Shown here one piece after another: positions 1 to 8,311 of a DNA stretch of 64,000 nt (positions within the stretch are counted from its first letter, which is position 1; each line of letters begins with the position of its first letter). The stretch comes from Ramlibacter sp. (GTDB lineage Bacteria > Pseudomonadota > Gammaproteobacteria > Burkholderiales > Burkholderiaceae_C): NCBI GenBank assembly GCA_030695945.1, contig JAUYOG010000037.1:62001-126000 (forward strand), in the 5' to 3' direction. The translations under genes were made by a program, and so were the position numbers. The notes beneath the pieces are model-generated. The model did no database searches. It saw nothing but the letters and a program-made list of their open reading frames with translations, and was not told the DNA's origin.

Positions 1-424
1 CGAGCAGCGTCGTGGGCACCTGCACGAACGGGATGCCCCGCATGTAGCTGGCCGCGGCGAATCCGGTCATGTCACCCACGACGCCGCCGCCGAGCGCATA
101 CAGCACGGTCTTGCGATCGCTCGCGTTTTCCAGCAGCGCGTCGAAAATGAGGTTCAGGGTCTGCCAGTCCTTGTGCGCCTCGCCGTCCGGCAGCGCGACG
201 ACATGGATGGCCTTGTGGCGGCCCGCGAGCGCCTTTTGAAGCCGGGCGGCGTAGAGCGGTGCCACGGTGGTGTTCGTCACGATCAGCGCGTGCGCGGCCG
301 GGGGGGCGCCAGCCCAGGTGGCGGGTTCGTCCAGCAGGCCGGTACCGATGCTGATGGGGTAGCTGCGGTCTCCGAGTTCGATCGGCACCTGGTGCAGGAC
401 GGAGGCAGTGGAAGCGGCGGGCAT
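1..424 (-). CDS. aroB: 3-dehydroquinate synthase, N-terminal 141 residues (cut by window edge)
   Basis: This is the second enzyme of the shikimate pathway, an NAD-dependent cyclisation of DAHP to 3-dehydroquinate in the cytosol. Only the first 141 residues lie in the window. The start is an ATG at 422-424. The NAD-binding segment [11 protein letters not shown] followed by [17 protein letters not shown] is characteristic of AroB. It begins 10 bases after the aroK stop, so it is the promoter-distal gene of the pil-aro transcript, matching the aroK-aroB order usual in proteobacteria. No frameshift is seen in the visible part. Confidence 0.96.
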   Translation of the reverse strand, partial: MPAASTASVLHQVPIELGDRSYPISIGTGLLDEPATWAGAPPAAHALIVTNTTVAPLYAARLQKALAGRHKAIHVVALPDGEAHKDWQTLNLIFDALLENASDRKTVLYALGGGVVGDMTGFAAASYMRGIPFVQVPTTLL

Positions 425-434
425 AGCCGCGAGT

Positions 435-962
435 TTAAGGGCGCGGGGGAATGACTCCGGCCAGCTCGAGCTGCATGAGGATCATGTTGACCAGCGTCGG
501 CACCGACGGGCGGCCGGTCTCAATGGTGAAATGCGCGGTCTCGCCGTAGAGCGGGTCGCGCTCTTCGTAGAGCGTGCGCAGGCGCGCGAGCGGGTCGGCC
601 ACCTGCAGCAGCGGCCGGTGTGTGTCGTGCCGCAGCCGCCTGTAGATCTCCTCGGGTGTCGAGCGCAGGTAGATGACGTGGCCGCCGGCGCGCAGCCGCT
701 CCCGATTCGTCGGCCTGAGCACCGCGCCGCCCCCGGTTGCCAGCACGCCGTCGCCCTGCTGAGCCAGGTCACGGATCACTTCTTCCTCGATGTCGCGAAA
801 GGCCGCCTCCCCCTCGCGTTCGAAGAACTCGCGAATCGAGCAGCCGATGCGCTGCTCGATCGCGTGATCCGTGTCGGTAAAGGAAAGGCCCAGCCGCCGG
901 GCGAGTTGCCGGCCCACGGTCGACTTGCCCGAGCCGGGCATCCCGACCAGGGCGAGCTTCAC
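435..962 (-). CDS. aroK: Shikimate kinase
   Basis: Phosphorylates shikimate at O3 using ATP, the fifth step of chorismate synthesis. The 175 residues match the family size. Visible motifs are the Walker A loop GMPGSGKST (residues 7-15), the DTD shikimate/Mg motif (30-32), the substrate arginine in FRDIE (about 56), GGG (77-79) and the LID arginine in HRPLLQ (about 116). The start is GTG at 960-962, which overlaps the TGA of the upstream lipoprotein gene (GTGA, 4 bases), so translational coupling is likely. It is cotranscribed with aroB and probably with the pilus genes upstream. Confidence 0.96.
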   Translation of the reverse strand: MKLALVGMPGSGKSTVGRQLARRLGLSFTDTDHAIEQRIGCSIREFFEREGEAAFRDIEEEVIRDLAQQGDGVLATGGGAVLRPTNRERLRAGGHVIYLRSTPEEIYRRLRHDTHRPLLQVADPLARLRTLYEERDPLYGETAHFTIETGRPSVPTLVNMILMQLELAGVIPPRP

Positions 963-2932
963 GGGAATACGTCGGTATAGTTTGTTGTCAGCCCGGCAGG
1001 CGAAGTCACCTTGATCGTGAACAGGTCGCCGGTTGCGCAGCCTTTGAGTGTCACCTGGTGCAGCGTGACCAGCGACTCCGCAGGATTGTTGGTGGGCGAG
1101 ATATTCCCAACCGTCGTGCCAATCAGCTTGTCAAGGGCGCACGACAACGGTGCGTTGCCTTCCGTCTTGTCTGCGACCTCGACCGCCACCGTCGTGCCCG
1201 ACGGCATCGGCAGTTTCGGATGCTCGAAGCTGCCGACCGTGAAATCGAAGCCCGCAGTGCTTATGCCGGGTGAAAGGATCCGGACGTCCGGCGTGCTCGA
1301 CGAGAACAGGATCACGGCCTGTTGCCTCACTGTCGTGGCAAGGTTGGAGTCGCAGGTGTTGCTTCTCGACGGGAACGGCCAGCCGGCGCCGGTGCACGAC
1401 GAAGCACCCCCGCGCGGGATCAGGAACTCGCCCGTATCGAACGCGCCATCCTCGTCGTCGTCGCGATACGCGTCACCCACTTGCACCAACGTATCAGTCC
1501 CGGCGTCGTAGCGGTTGTTGCCATTCACATCGACATAGTCCTTGGTGCCCGAGGCGTACGCGAGTACCGAGACACGACCGTCGGCCGGGCGGAAATTCTG
1601 GCTCATGAAATCGACGGAGCAGGACGAAATGCCATTGACCTTCAGCGTGGAGCAGCTCGAGGCCACCTGTCCCCCTTCCGACGTGAAGTTCACCACGGTG
1701 CCGTTTTCGACAGGGTTCCCCTGGCGATCGGCGAGCCTCACGGTCAGGGTGGTGGGAGTCCCGTCCCGGTTCCAGCCTTCGATGTTGAACGTGGAAACGC
1801 TCAGGCTCATGAAGCGTTGCGACGGCGGGCCGGACGAAACGCTGAGGTTCTGGGTTTCCGCGAACACGCTCGGATCCGACACGAGGGCCGCCCGCACCTT
1901 CACGGGGCCAGGAATCGTGCCGGAGAAGACCGTGACGCTGGCCTCGCCCAGCGAGTCGGTGGTCGTGGTGACCGACGCGGCGGAGCCTGCGCCGTTCAAG
2001 CCGACACCTCCAGGGTTCACCTGGATGCTGAACGTCACCGAGACGTTGGGCAACGCCGTCGAGCCCACAAGTGCCTTGAACTTGACCAGCGACTGTTCGA
2101 GCGCGCCAGACCCAGCGACGAAAATTTGCGCCGGCGTTGCGGAAACGAAGGTGATGGCGTTCGCCACCGCGGCGGCGACCGTCACGCTTGCGGTCTGCGC
2201 GGTGGTTCCCGCGGTGCTCGCCGTCAGCGTCACCGGGCCGCTGCACAACGTACCGTCGGCGTTCACGGCGGTGTACACAGCCGTGGCGACTCCGCTGCCA
2301 TTCGTTGTCGTGCTGACGCTCGCGCCGCTGCCGTTGATACGGCCGCAAGATGCGGCAAAAGTGATGTTGATTGGCGTGGCGGTCGCGCTTCCATTGATCA
2401 ATGCCGTCACGCTCATCGACGTGTTGCCCCCCGAGGCCAGGCTCGTGCTGCCCAGAGTGATAGGGGACAGCGCAAGGTTGGTGGAAGAAACGGCAAAGTC
2501 CATGCGGCCGGTCACACTTTCGCCGTTGACCGTCGCCTTGGCGGACAGGGTGCCGGCGCCCAGGGCCGTGACCGATGCCGGCGTGACGACCACACGGGCC
2601 ACCCCGCTCGCATCGGTAAGCGCGGTACTCGGGGACAAGGTGGCAAGCGACGCGTTGCTGAGTTCGAAAGTCACCAGCCGGTTCGCGACGGCCAAGCCGG
2701 CGTTGTCAGTCACAGTGGCCTTGGCCGTGTATGTACCGCCCACCGAGATGCCGGTTATCGCGGCATTGGACGCGTCCACGATCGTCACCACGACGGTCGG
2801 GGTGGCCGTCGCCGGCGTCGTCGGCGTACCCCCGGTACCCGTCGTCGCCCCCGGACTGCCGCCACCGCCGCCGCAGGCGGTCATCAGTGCGGCGAACAAC
2901 ATGCCGCACAGAATTCTTGTCATTTGCATCAT
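959..2932 (-). CDS. Big-1-type Ig-like repeat lipoprotein
   Basis: A 657-residue predicted outer-membrane or surface lipoprotein. Residues 1-19 are a lipoprotein signal ending in LMTAC, with the lipidated cysteine at 20. Then come a Gly-rich stretch and a Thr/Pro linker to about residue 45. The rest is several tandem beta-sandwich repeats of the invasin/intimin Big-1 type, recognisable by phrases such as ASGVARVVVTPASV, LGEASVTVFSGT and RQGNPVENGTVVNF. A calcium-like acidic stretch (DVNGNNRYDAGTD, DDDEDGAFDTGEF) interrupts the repeats near residue 480. It lies 41 bases after pilQ and overlaps aroK by 4 bases. The position inside a pil-aro operon suggests a pilus- or secretin-associated surface role, but that is inference; no catalytic domain is visible. 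Confidence 0.8.
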   Translation of the reverse strand: MMQMTRILCGMLFAALMTACGGGGGSPGATTGTGGTPTTPATATPTVVVTIVDASNAAITGISVGGTYTAKATVTDNAGLAVANRLVTFELSNASLATLSPSTALTDASGVARVVVTPASVTALGAGTLSAKATVNGESVTGRMDFAVSSTNLALSPITLGSTSLASGGNTSMSVTALINGSATATPINITFAASCGRINGSGASVSTTTNGSGVATAVYTAVNADGTLCSGPVTLTASTAGTTAQTASVTVAAAVANAITFVSATPAQIFVAGSGALEQSLVKFKALVGSTALPNVSVTFSIQVNPGGVGLNGAGSAASVTTTTDSLGEASVTVFSGTIPGPVKVRAALVSDPSVFAETQNLSVSSGPPSQRFMSLSVSTFNIEGWNRDGTPTTLTVRLADRQGNPVENGTVVNFTSEGGQVASSCSTLKVNGISSCSVDFMSQNFRPADGRVSVLAYASGTKDYVDVNGNNRYDAGTDTLVQVGDAYRDDDEDGAFDTGEFLIPRGGASSCTGAGWPFPSRSNTCDSNLATTVRQQAVILFSSSTPDVRILSPGISTAGFDFTVGSFEHPKLPMPSGTTVAVEVADKTEGNAPLSCALDKLIGTTVGNISPTNNPAESLVTLHQVTLKGCATGDLFTIKVTSPAGLTTNYTDVFP

Positions 2933-2973
2933 GGCTCTCGGGTCCTCTTCCTGGTTGCGTTTGCTCGTGGCGA

Positions 2974-5097
2974 TCAGCGCGCGGCGGCGCGGTCCGCGAT
3001 CATTTTGGGAGTGATGAACACCAGCATTTCCTGCTTGTTGGAACTGCGGGTCTTGCTCTTGAACAGGTTGCCCGCGAAGGGGATGTCCCCCAGCAGCGGT
3101 ACCTTGGCTTCGTTTTCGGATTCGGTCAGCTCGAAGATGCCGCCGATGACCACGGTGCCGCCATTTTCGACGAGCACCTGGGTCTTGATGTGCTTGGTGT
3201 TGATGGCAATGCCGGCGGCAGTGGTTTCGCCGCGGCTGTCCTTGGCGATGTCGAGATCCAGGATGATGTTGCCCTCAGGCGTGATCTGCGGCGTCACCTC
3301 GAGCTTCAGCGTGGCGCGGCGGAAGCTCACCGACGTGGCGCCGCTGGACGTGGCCTGCTGGTACGGGAATTCCGTGCCCTGCTCGATCAGCGCCTTGGTC
3401 TGGTCGGCCGTCACGATGCGCGGGCTGGAAACGAGCTTGCCCTTGCCGTCGGCCTCCAGCGCGGAGAGTTCGAGGTTGAGAAAGCGGTTGGCCGCGGCAC
3501 TGAACAGCGAGATGGCGAAGGACGAGGCGCTGAAGCCGCCCTGGCCGGAAGCCGGCATGTTCACGAACGTCGTATTGACCGTGTCGAGGCCATTTGCGCT
3601 CTCGCCCGTCGTGCCCGAGACCGCGTTGTACGTACCGCCGAGCGCAATCCGGTTATTGCCCCCGCCCACAGCGTATCCCGGGTCGCCGCCGCGGATGCCA
3701 CGCAGGTCGCTGCCGCCCAGGCGCACGCCGAGCGACTTGCCGAAAGTATCCGAGGCTTCGACGATGCGAGCCTCGATCAGCACCTGGCGCACGGCGATGT
3801 CCAGCTTGGTGATCAGGGACTGCACCTGCTCGAGGCGCGAGGCGATGTCGGTGACGAAGATCTGGTTGGTGCGCGGCTCGGCAATCACGCTGCCGCGCGT
3901 GCTCAGGATGCGGGCCGCGCCCGTGCCGGCCGTGAGCTGCGCCGCGATGTCCACGGCTTTCGTGTAGTTCAGCTGGAAGGATTGCGTGCGCACCGCCTCC
4001 AGGCTCTGGATCGCATTGCGGGATTCGAGGTCCAGCTTCTCCTTGGCGGCGATCTCGTCTTTCGGGGCGATCCACAGCACATTGCCGGATTTGCGCATGC
4101 CCAGGCCCTTGGCCTGCAGGACGATGTCCAGCGCCTGGTCCCACGGCACGTCCTTCAGGCGCAGCGTCACGGCCCCCGACACGGAGTCGGACGTCACGAT
4201 GTTGAAGTTGGTGAAATCGGCGATGACCTGGAGCAGCGAGCGCACCTCGATGTTCTGGAAATTGAGCGACAGCTTCTCTCCGGCGAAGCCCACCCCCTGC
4301 GTGAGCTTGTTGGGATCGATCTTCTGTTGCCGCACTTCCACCACGAACTGGTTGTCGCTCTGGTACGCGCTGTGCTCCCACGCGCCGCGCGGCTCGATCA
4401 CGACACGGACGCGGTCGCCTGCCTGGAAGGTGGTCACGGTCTGGACGGGCGTGCCGAAGTCGGACACGTCCAGCCGGCGGCGCAGGCCCTCGGGCAGCGA
4501 CGATTTCAGGAATTCGACGACCAGGTTCTGGCCCTGCTGGCGGATGTCGACACCCACCTGGTTGCTGGGGAGGTCCACCACGATCTTGGCCGAGCTGTCG
4601 CTGCCGCGCCGGAAGTCCAGGTCGCGGATCGGCTGGGTTTCGACGTTGCGGCTTTCCGCGAATACGGGCGCCGTGGTGCTCGCCGGCCCGGCGACGCCGC
4701 CGGATTCGAGCACGACCAGCAGGGACTTGCCCTGCAGTTGCGCCTTGTAGGAGGCCGCGGCCTTGAGATTCAACACGAGGCGCGTCCGGTCACCGGACTG
4801 CACGACATTGACGGAGCGCAGGTTGCCCTGGTTGATGTCCACGGTGGAGCGGCCCAGTCCGTTGGTCGCGCCGGGAACATCGAGGGCGATCCGCGCCGGC
4901 GCCTGGATGGCAAAGCCGGACGGCACGGCGGTCAGCGGCTGCGAGAAGTCGATGCGTACCACTTCGACGCCACCCTGGATCGAGCTGGTGACGGACTCGA
5001 CGACCGTCTGCGCTCGCACGGCGGTCGACCACCCCGCGGTGACCACGAGGGCGGCGAAAGCCCATGCCATTCGCCAGGTGATGGGGTTCTTGTTCAT
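2974..5097 (-). CDS. pilQ: Type IV pilus secretin PilQ
   Basis: Forms the outer-membrane gated channel through which type IV pili are extruded. The protein has 707 residues. It has a Sec signal (about 1-29, ending STAVRAQ), two N-terminal beta-rich AMIN domains (about 40-130 and 150-240) that in the family bind peptidoglycan, and the secretin N0/N1 region (LSLNFQNIEVRSLLQVIADF, about 292-400). The C-terminal secretin barrel covers about 450-700 and ends in the family signature EMLVFITPKMI. The start ATG overlaps the pilP stop by 4 bases. It is followed by the Ig-like lipoprotein and not directly by aroK. Confidence 0.96.
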   Translation of the reverse strand: MNKNPITWRMAWAFAALVVTAGWSTAVRAQTVVESVTSSIQGGVEVVRIDFSQPLTAVPSGFAIQAPARIALDVPGATNGLGRSTVDINQGNLRSVNVVQSGDRTRLVLNLKAAASYKAQLQGKSLLVVLESGGVAGPASTTAPVFAESRNVETQPIRDLDFRRGSDSSAKIVVDLPSNQVGVDIRQQGQNLVVEFLKSSLPEGLRRRLDVSDFGTPVQTVTTFQAGDRVRVVIEPRGAWEHSAYQSDNQFVVEVRQQKIDPNKLTQGVGFAGEKLSLNFQNIEVRSLLQVIADFTNFNIVTSDSVSGAVTLRLKDVPWDQALDIVLQAKGLGMRKSGNVLWIAPKDEIAAKEKLDLESRNAIQSLEAVRTQSFQLNYTKAVDIAAQLTAGTGAARILSTRGSVIAEPRTNQIFVTDIASRLEQVQSLITKLDIAVRQVLIEARIVEASDTFGKSLGVRLGGSDLRGIRGGDPGYAVGGGNNRIALGGTYNAVSGTTGESANGLDTVNTTFVNMPASGQGGFSASSFAISLFSAAANRFLNLELSALEADGKGKLVSSPRIVTADQTKALIEQGTEFPYQQATSSGATSVSFRRATLKLEVTPQITPEGNIILDLDIAKDSRGETTAAGIAINTKHIKTQVLVENGGTVVIGGIFELTESENEAKVPLLGDIPFAGNLFKSKTRSSNKQEMLVFITPKMIADRAAAR

Positions 5098-5636
5098 TTC
5101 GACCTCTCTTGCAATTGCAACGTGGCGCTACGCTCTATCCATTCGCCGGCGGCGTCCTGCACGATCTCGCGCAGCACCACCTCGGTTTCAGCGACCTTGA
5201 CGATCTTCCCGTAGTTCTGGCCGAGGTAATTGCCCGGCCGCACCTGGTACAGGAGGTTGTCGACGCGGACCAGGGCCACCGGCTTGCCTTCCTTCAACAG
5301 GCTTCCCACCATGGCCATGCTGTCCAGCGGGTAACCCTCGAGCGGCTCCTTGCGCCGCGCCAGTTCAGGCGCCACCAGGCCCGCGTTCGAGGTCGACTGG
5401 GCGGACTCGCGCTTGAGCGCCTGCGTCAGCTTCTGGTTGCTGAACGGGTCCGTCGCGCCGTCCTGCGTGTACGCCTGCGGCTGGAACTTCTTCGGCTCGG
5501 GAATGGGCTGAACCTGGGGCTTGGTCAGCTGGCGCTGCTCGTTCATCCAGGCCTGCAATTCTTCCTGCCCGGACGGCGCGCAGGCCGTGAGCAGGAGCAC
5601 GATCGAAACTGCCGATGCTGCGGTCTTCGGGGTCAT
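5094..5636 (-). CDS. pilP: Type IV pilus assembly lipoprotein PilP
   Basis: An inner-membrane-anchored lipoprotein that links the PilM/N/O platform to the secretin. It has 180 residues, with a lipobox LLTAC (cysteine about residue 19). A flexible proline- and lysine-rich linker follows, then the C-terminal beta-sandwich homology region (VALVRVDNLLYQVRPGNYLG onward, about 115-175) that contacts PilQ. It overlaps pilO upstream and pilQ downstream by 4 bases each. Confidence 0.94.
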   Translation of the reverse strand: MTPKTAASAVSIVLLLTACAPSGQEELQAWMNEQRQLTKPQVQPIPEPKKFQPQAYTQDGATDPFSNQKLTQALKRESAQSTSNAGLVAPELARRKEPLEGYPLDSMAMVGSLLKEGKPVALVRVDNLLYQVRPGNYLGQNYGKIVKVAETEVVLREIVQDAAGEWIERSATLQLQERSK

Positions 5637-6304
5637 TTCTTCTTGGCTCCGGGAGCCGACTTGCGTTGGGCAGCGACCTCGTCGGTGTCGAGGTAACGGA
5701 ACGTCTTGGCCGTGGCATCCATCACCAGGGTGCCATCCCGGGCCGGAGTGGGCACCACGCTGATGTTGTTCAATGTCACGATGCGCGAGAGATTGGCGAT
5801 GTCCGCGGCGAAGGCGCCCACGTCGTGGAATTTGCCCGAGACGCGCAAGGAAATCGGCAATTCCGCGTAGTACTCCTTCACGCCGACCTGGCCGGGCCGG
5901 AACAGGTCGAAGTTCAGGCTTCGTCCCAGCCCCGCCTGGTTGATATCCGACAGCAGCGCGTCCATCTCCGCCTTGCTGGGCAGCTGCTTTTCCAGCTGCG
6001 TCACGTAGGTCTGGACCTGCTCGCGCTGCTTCTTGAGTGCATCCAGGTTCACCGCCTGTGCGAGTTTCTTCCTGTAGTCCTCGCGCAGCGCCACTTCCTT
6101 CTTGCGTTCGGCCTCGAGTTCTTCATCGGAACTGCTCAGCCACGAGAACCACAGGCCCGCGACGATGGCGATCATGAGCGCCATGCACAGCACGACGCGC
6201 GGGACCACCGGCCACGAGGCAGGATCGTTCGGGTTCAGGCCCTTGAACTGGCCGACCAGCGCCTGCTGGAGGGCCGCTGTATCGATTTTGGGAGTGGTTG
6301 CCAT
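5633..6304 (-). CDS. pilO: Type IV pilus inner-membrane protein PilO
   Basis: A bitopic inner-membrane subunit that heterodimerises with PilN in the pilus alignment complex. It has 223 residues. A cytoplasmic N-terminus precedes one membrane segment (VVLCMALMIAIVAGLWF, about 35-52), then a periplasmic coiled coil (about 60-105) and a ferredoxin-like C-terminal domain. The reading frame stays open upstream, but the ATG at 6302-6304 (MATTPKIDTAAL) gives the family length and follows the pilN stop by 5 bases, so I chose it. Confidence 0.93.
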   Translation of the reverse strand: MATTPKIDTAALQQALVGQFKGLNPNDPASWPVVPRVVLCMALMIAIVAGLWFSWLSSSDEELEAERKKEVALREDYRKKLAQAVNLDALKKQREQVQTYVTQLEKQLPSKAEMDALLSDINQAGLGRSLNFDLFRPGQVGVKEYYAELPISLRVSGKFHDVGAFAADIANLSRIVTLNNISVVPTPARDGTLVMDATAKTFRYLDTDEVAAQRKSAPGAKKK

Positions 6305-6309
6305 GGTGG

Positions 6310-6972
6310 TCAGGTCTTGGCGGGCGCGGAGGCGCTCGCGGCCGCGGGGGCCGGCGTGCCACTGGCGGCACCGGATGCGCCGCTGGCGGCGGACGCGGCT
6401 TTCTGTGCTTCGCTGGCGCGCAACAGCCTCACACGCATCGTGAAATTGGCGACACGGCGCTGGTCGCGCGGGGTCAGGGCCACGTGGCCGGAGGTGATCT
6501 CGATGAGCTCGGGCCGCGTGAGCCACGGGCTGTTGTTGCCCAGGTTGCGCAGCAGTTCGGAAACACGTTCGTTGGATTGCGCCGTGCCCGTGATGGAGAC
6601 GACCTGGTTGTCCTGCCGAAGGCTGCTCACGTAGACGCCGTCCGGCAACTGCTTGACCAGTTCGTTGAGCAGGTGCACCGGCATGTTGCGGTCCGCCTGC
6701 AGGTCTTCCACCGCCTGCTGGCGGGCACGCAGTGCGGCGATTTCCGCCTGGAGGGTGGCGATGTCCTTGATCTGCCCCTCCAGGCGCGTGATCTCGGTCT
6801 GAAGGACCTTGTTCTTGTCCTGCTGGCTCGAGATCTGGGCCGCGTACCAGAGGAAAATCCCGCCGGCAATCACGCCGCCGGCCAGCGCCGAAATGCCCAG
6901 AGTGGCGTAGAAGGCTTCGCGCTTGCGCTTTCGCGCGGCCTCGCGGTGCGGGAGCAGGTTGATCAGGATCAC
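6310..6972 (-). CDS. pilN: Type IV pilus inner-membrane protein PilN
   Basis: The partner of PilO; its short cytoplasmic N-terminus binds PilM in characterised systems. The protein has 220 residues. The conserved N-terminal MILINLLPHRE is the PilM-docking motif. One membrane segment lies at about 28-48, followed by a periplasmic coiled coil (about 50-95) and a ferredoxin-like domain to about 185. The last 30 or so residues are an Ala/Ser/Pro low-complexity tail not needed by the fold. The ATG overlaps the pilM stop by 4 bases. Confidence 0.94.
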   Translation of the reverse strand: MILINLLPHREAARKRKREAFYATLGISALAGGVIAGGIFLWYAAQISSQQDKNKVLQTEITRLEGQIKDIATLQAEIAALRARQQAVEDLQADRNMPVHLLNELVKQLPDGVYVSSLRQDNQVVSITGTAQSNERVSELLRNLGNNSPWLTRPELIEITSGHVALTPRDQRRVANFTMRVRLLRASEAQKAASAASGASGAASGTPAPAAASASAPAKT

Positions 6973-8048
6973 TGCATGAACCTCCGCATGGCCAGGCCGC
7001 AGGAGGTCAGGTACGACGGGGCTTCCCGCCGCATCTTCTTCTCGCGCACCCCTTCGCCCACGTGCATTCCCTCGAAGGGATTCGCCAGGTTGCAGGGGAA
7101 GGATGTCTGCATGGTGACGGCGTCCGTCAGCCCCGGCAAGGCCGCCGAGCCGCCGGCCAGCATCACGTAGTCGACGCGGTTGTGCGGCGTGCTGGTGAAG
7201 AAGAACTGCATGGCGCGGGCGACTTCCTGGGCCATGCTTTCCACGAATGGCTTGAGCACGCCCGCCTCGTAGTCCTCCGGCAGGTCGCCGTTGCGCTTCT
7301 TGCTTTCGGCCTCCTCCGGGGAGAAACCGTACTGGCGCACGATGAGCTGGGTCAGTTGCGCCCCCCCGAAAGCCTGGTCCCGGTCGTAGAGCACCTCGTC
7401 GTTGCGGATGACCTGCATGCTGGTCGTGAAGGCGCCCACCTCGAACAGCGCGACCATCGTGTCCACCCCCTCGTTGGGCAACGACTGGATCAGCCGGCCT
7501 GCGGCCAGGCGGGAAGCGTAGGACTCGACGTCAATGATCATCGGCTTCAGGCCGGCGGCTTCGGCCAGGCCCTGCCGGTCCTGCACCTTTTCCTTGCGGG
7601 AGGCAGCGATCAGCACCTCGACGTCGCCGGACGATGTGCTGCTGGGACCGATGACGCAGAAGTCCAGGCTCACCTCGTCCAGGGAGAAGGGGATGTACTG
7701 GTTGGCTTCGGCCTCGACCTGGGCTTCCAGGTCCTGCTCGGTCAGGCCGCCGGGCAGGATGATCTTCTTGGTGATCACCGCGGAGGGCGGCAGCGCCATG
7801 GCAACGTTCCGGGTGCGGGTGCCGCTTTTTTTCACCACCCGGCGCATGGCTTGGGCGACCTCGTCGAACTTTTCGACGTTGCCGTCCGTGATCCAGCCTC
7901 GCTCCAGGGGCTCGATGGCGCAGCGCTCCAAGACGAGGTTGCCCTCCTTGTCACGCCCGAGCTCAACCAGCTTGACGCTGGATGAGCTGATGTCCAAGCC
8001 CAGCAGTGGCGCCGGCTGGCGGCTAAACAACGATCCCAAAGAGATCAA
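6969..8048 (-). CDS. pilM: Type IV pilus actin-like ATPase PilM
   Basis: A cytoplasmic actin/FtsA-fold protein that binds ATP and the PilN N-terminus. The 359 residues include phosphate-1 motif LLGLDISSSSVKLVELG (about 15-31) and a later MLAGGSAALPGL adenosine motif. The start is a TTG at 8046-8048, supported by an AGGAG ribosome site six bases upstream and by MISLGSLFS matching the usual PilM N-terminus. No ATG in frame gives a better match. It is the first gene of the pil-aro operon. Confidence 0.94.
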   Translation of the reverse strand: MISLGSLFSRQPAPLLGLDISSSSVKLVELGRDKEGNLVLERCAIEPLERGWITDGNVEKFDEVAQAMRRVVKKSGTRTRNVAMALPPSAVITKKIILPGGLTEQDLEAQVEAEANQYIPFSLDEVSLDFCVIGPSSTSSGDVEVLIAASRKEKVQDRQGLAEAAGLKPMIIDVESYASRLAAGRLIQSLPNEGVDTMVALFEVGAFTTSMQVIRNDEVLYDRDQAFGGAQLTQLIVRQYGFSPEEAESKKRNGDLPEDYEAGVLKPFVESMAQEVARAMQFFFTSTPHNRVDYVMLAGGSAALPGLTDAVTMQTSFPCNLANPFEGMHVGEGVREKKMRREAPSYLTSCGLAMRRFMQ

Positions 8049-8311
8049 TTCCGTCTCCTGAAACGCCGTATTTCAAGGCGTAACAAACTTAAGATTTCAC
8101 TTCAATGCTAGCCGTAACATCCTTGTCACGCAAAGGATTTTTCCGATTTCCCCCTACCAACCGTTGCCAAAAACCGACGAGTGAACCTGCCATACTGGTA
8201 AGTCCCAAGTACCCGATCAAACCAACTGATGACTTTTGGGTCTGACTTGCCAGACCGTCCCTGTCGGCGCCATTTTTATAATGTGGCAACGGGACGCTAC
8301 GTGGAAACCTG
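8049..8311. promoter_or_regulatory. Divergent pilM / mrcA intergenic region with a TATAAT box
   Basis: These 263 bases separate two divergent genes and are AT-richer than the surroundings. A perfect TATAAT at 8277-8282 points toward mrcA, whose ATG is 29 bases further on. The -35 at the 17-base spacing (8254-8259, ACCGTC) is poor. I could not assign a confident promoter to pilM. On the minus strand a GTGACA lies within 8117-8140 and could serve as its -35. No gene is seen here; the minus-strand frame starting at 8448 runs through mrcA and lacks any family resemblance. Confidence 0.5.

Noticed and set aside
1322..5214. Very long plus-strand reading frames (over 800 codons) across pilQ and the Ig-like lipoprotein
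   Set aside because: They are antisense to well-supported genes, have Arg/Ala/His-rich composition, and show no domain. High GC content creates such open frames throughout the window.
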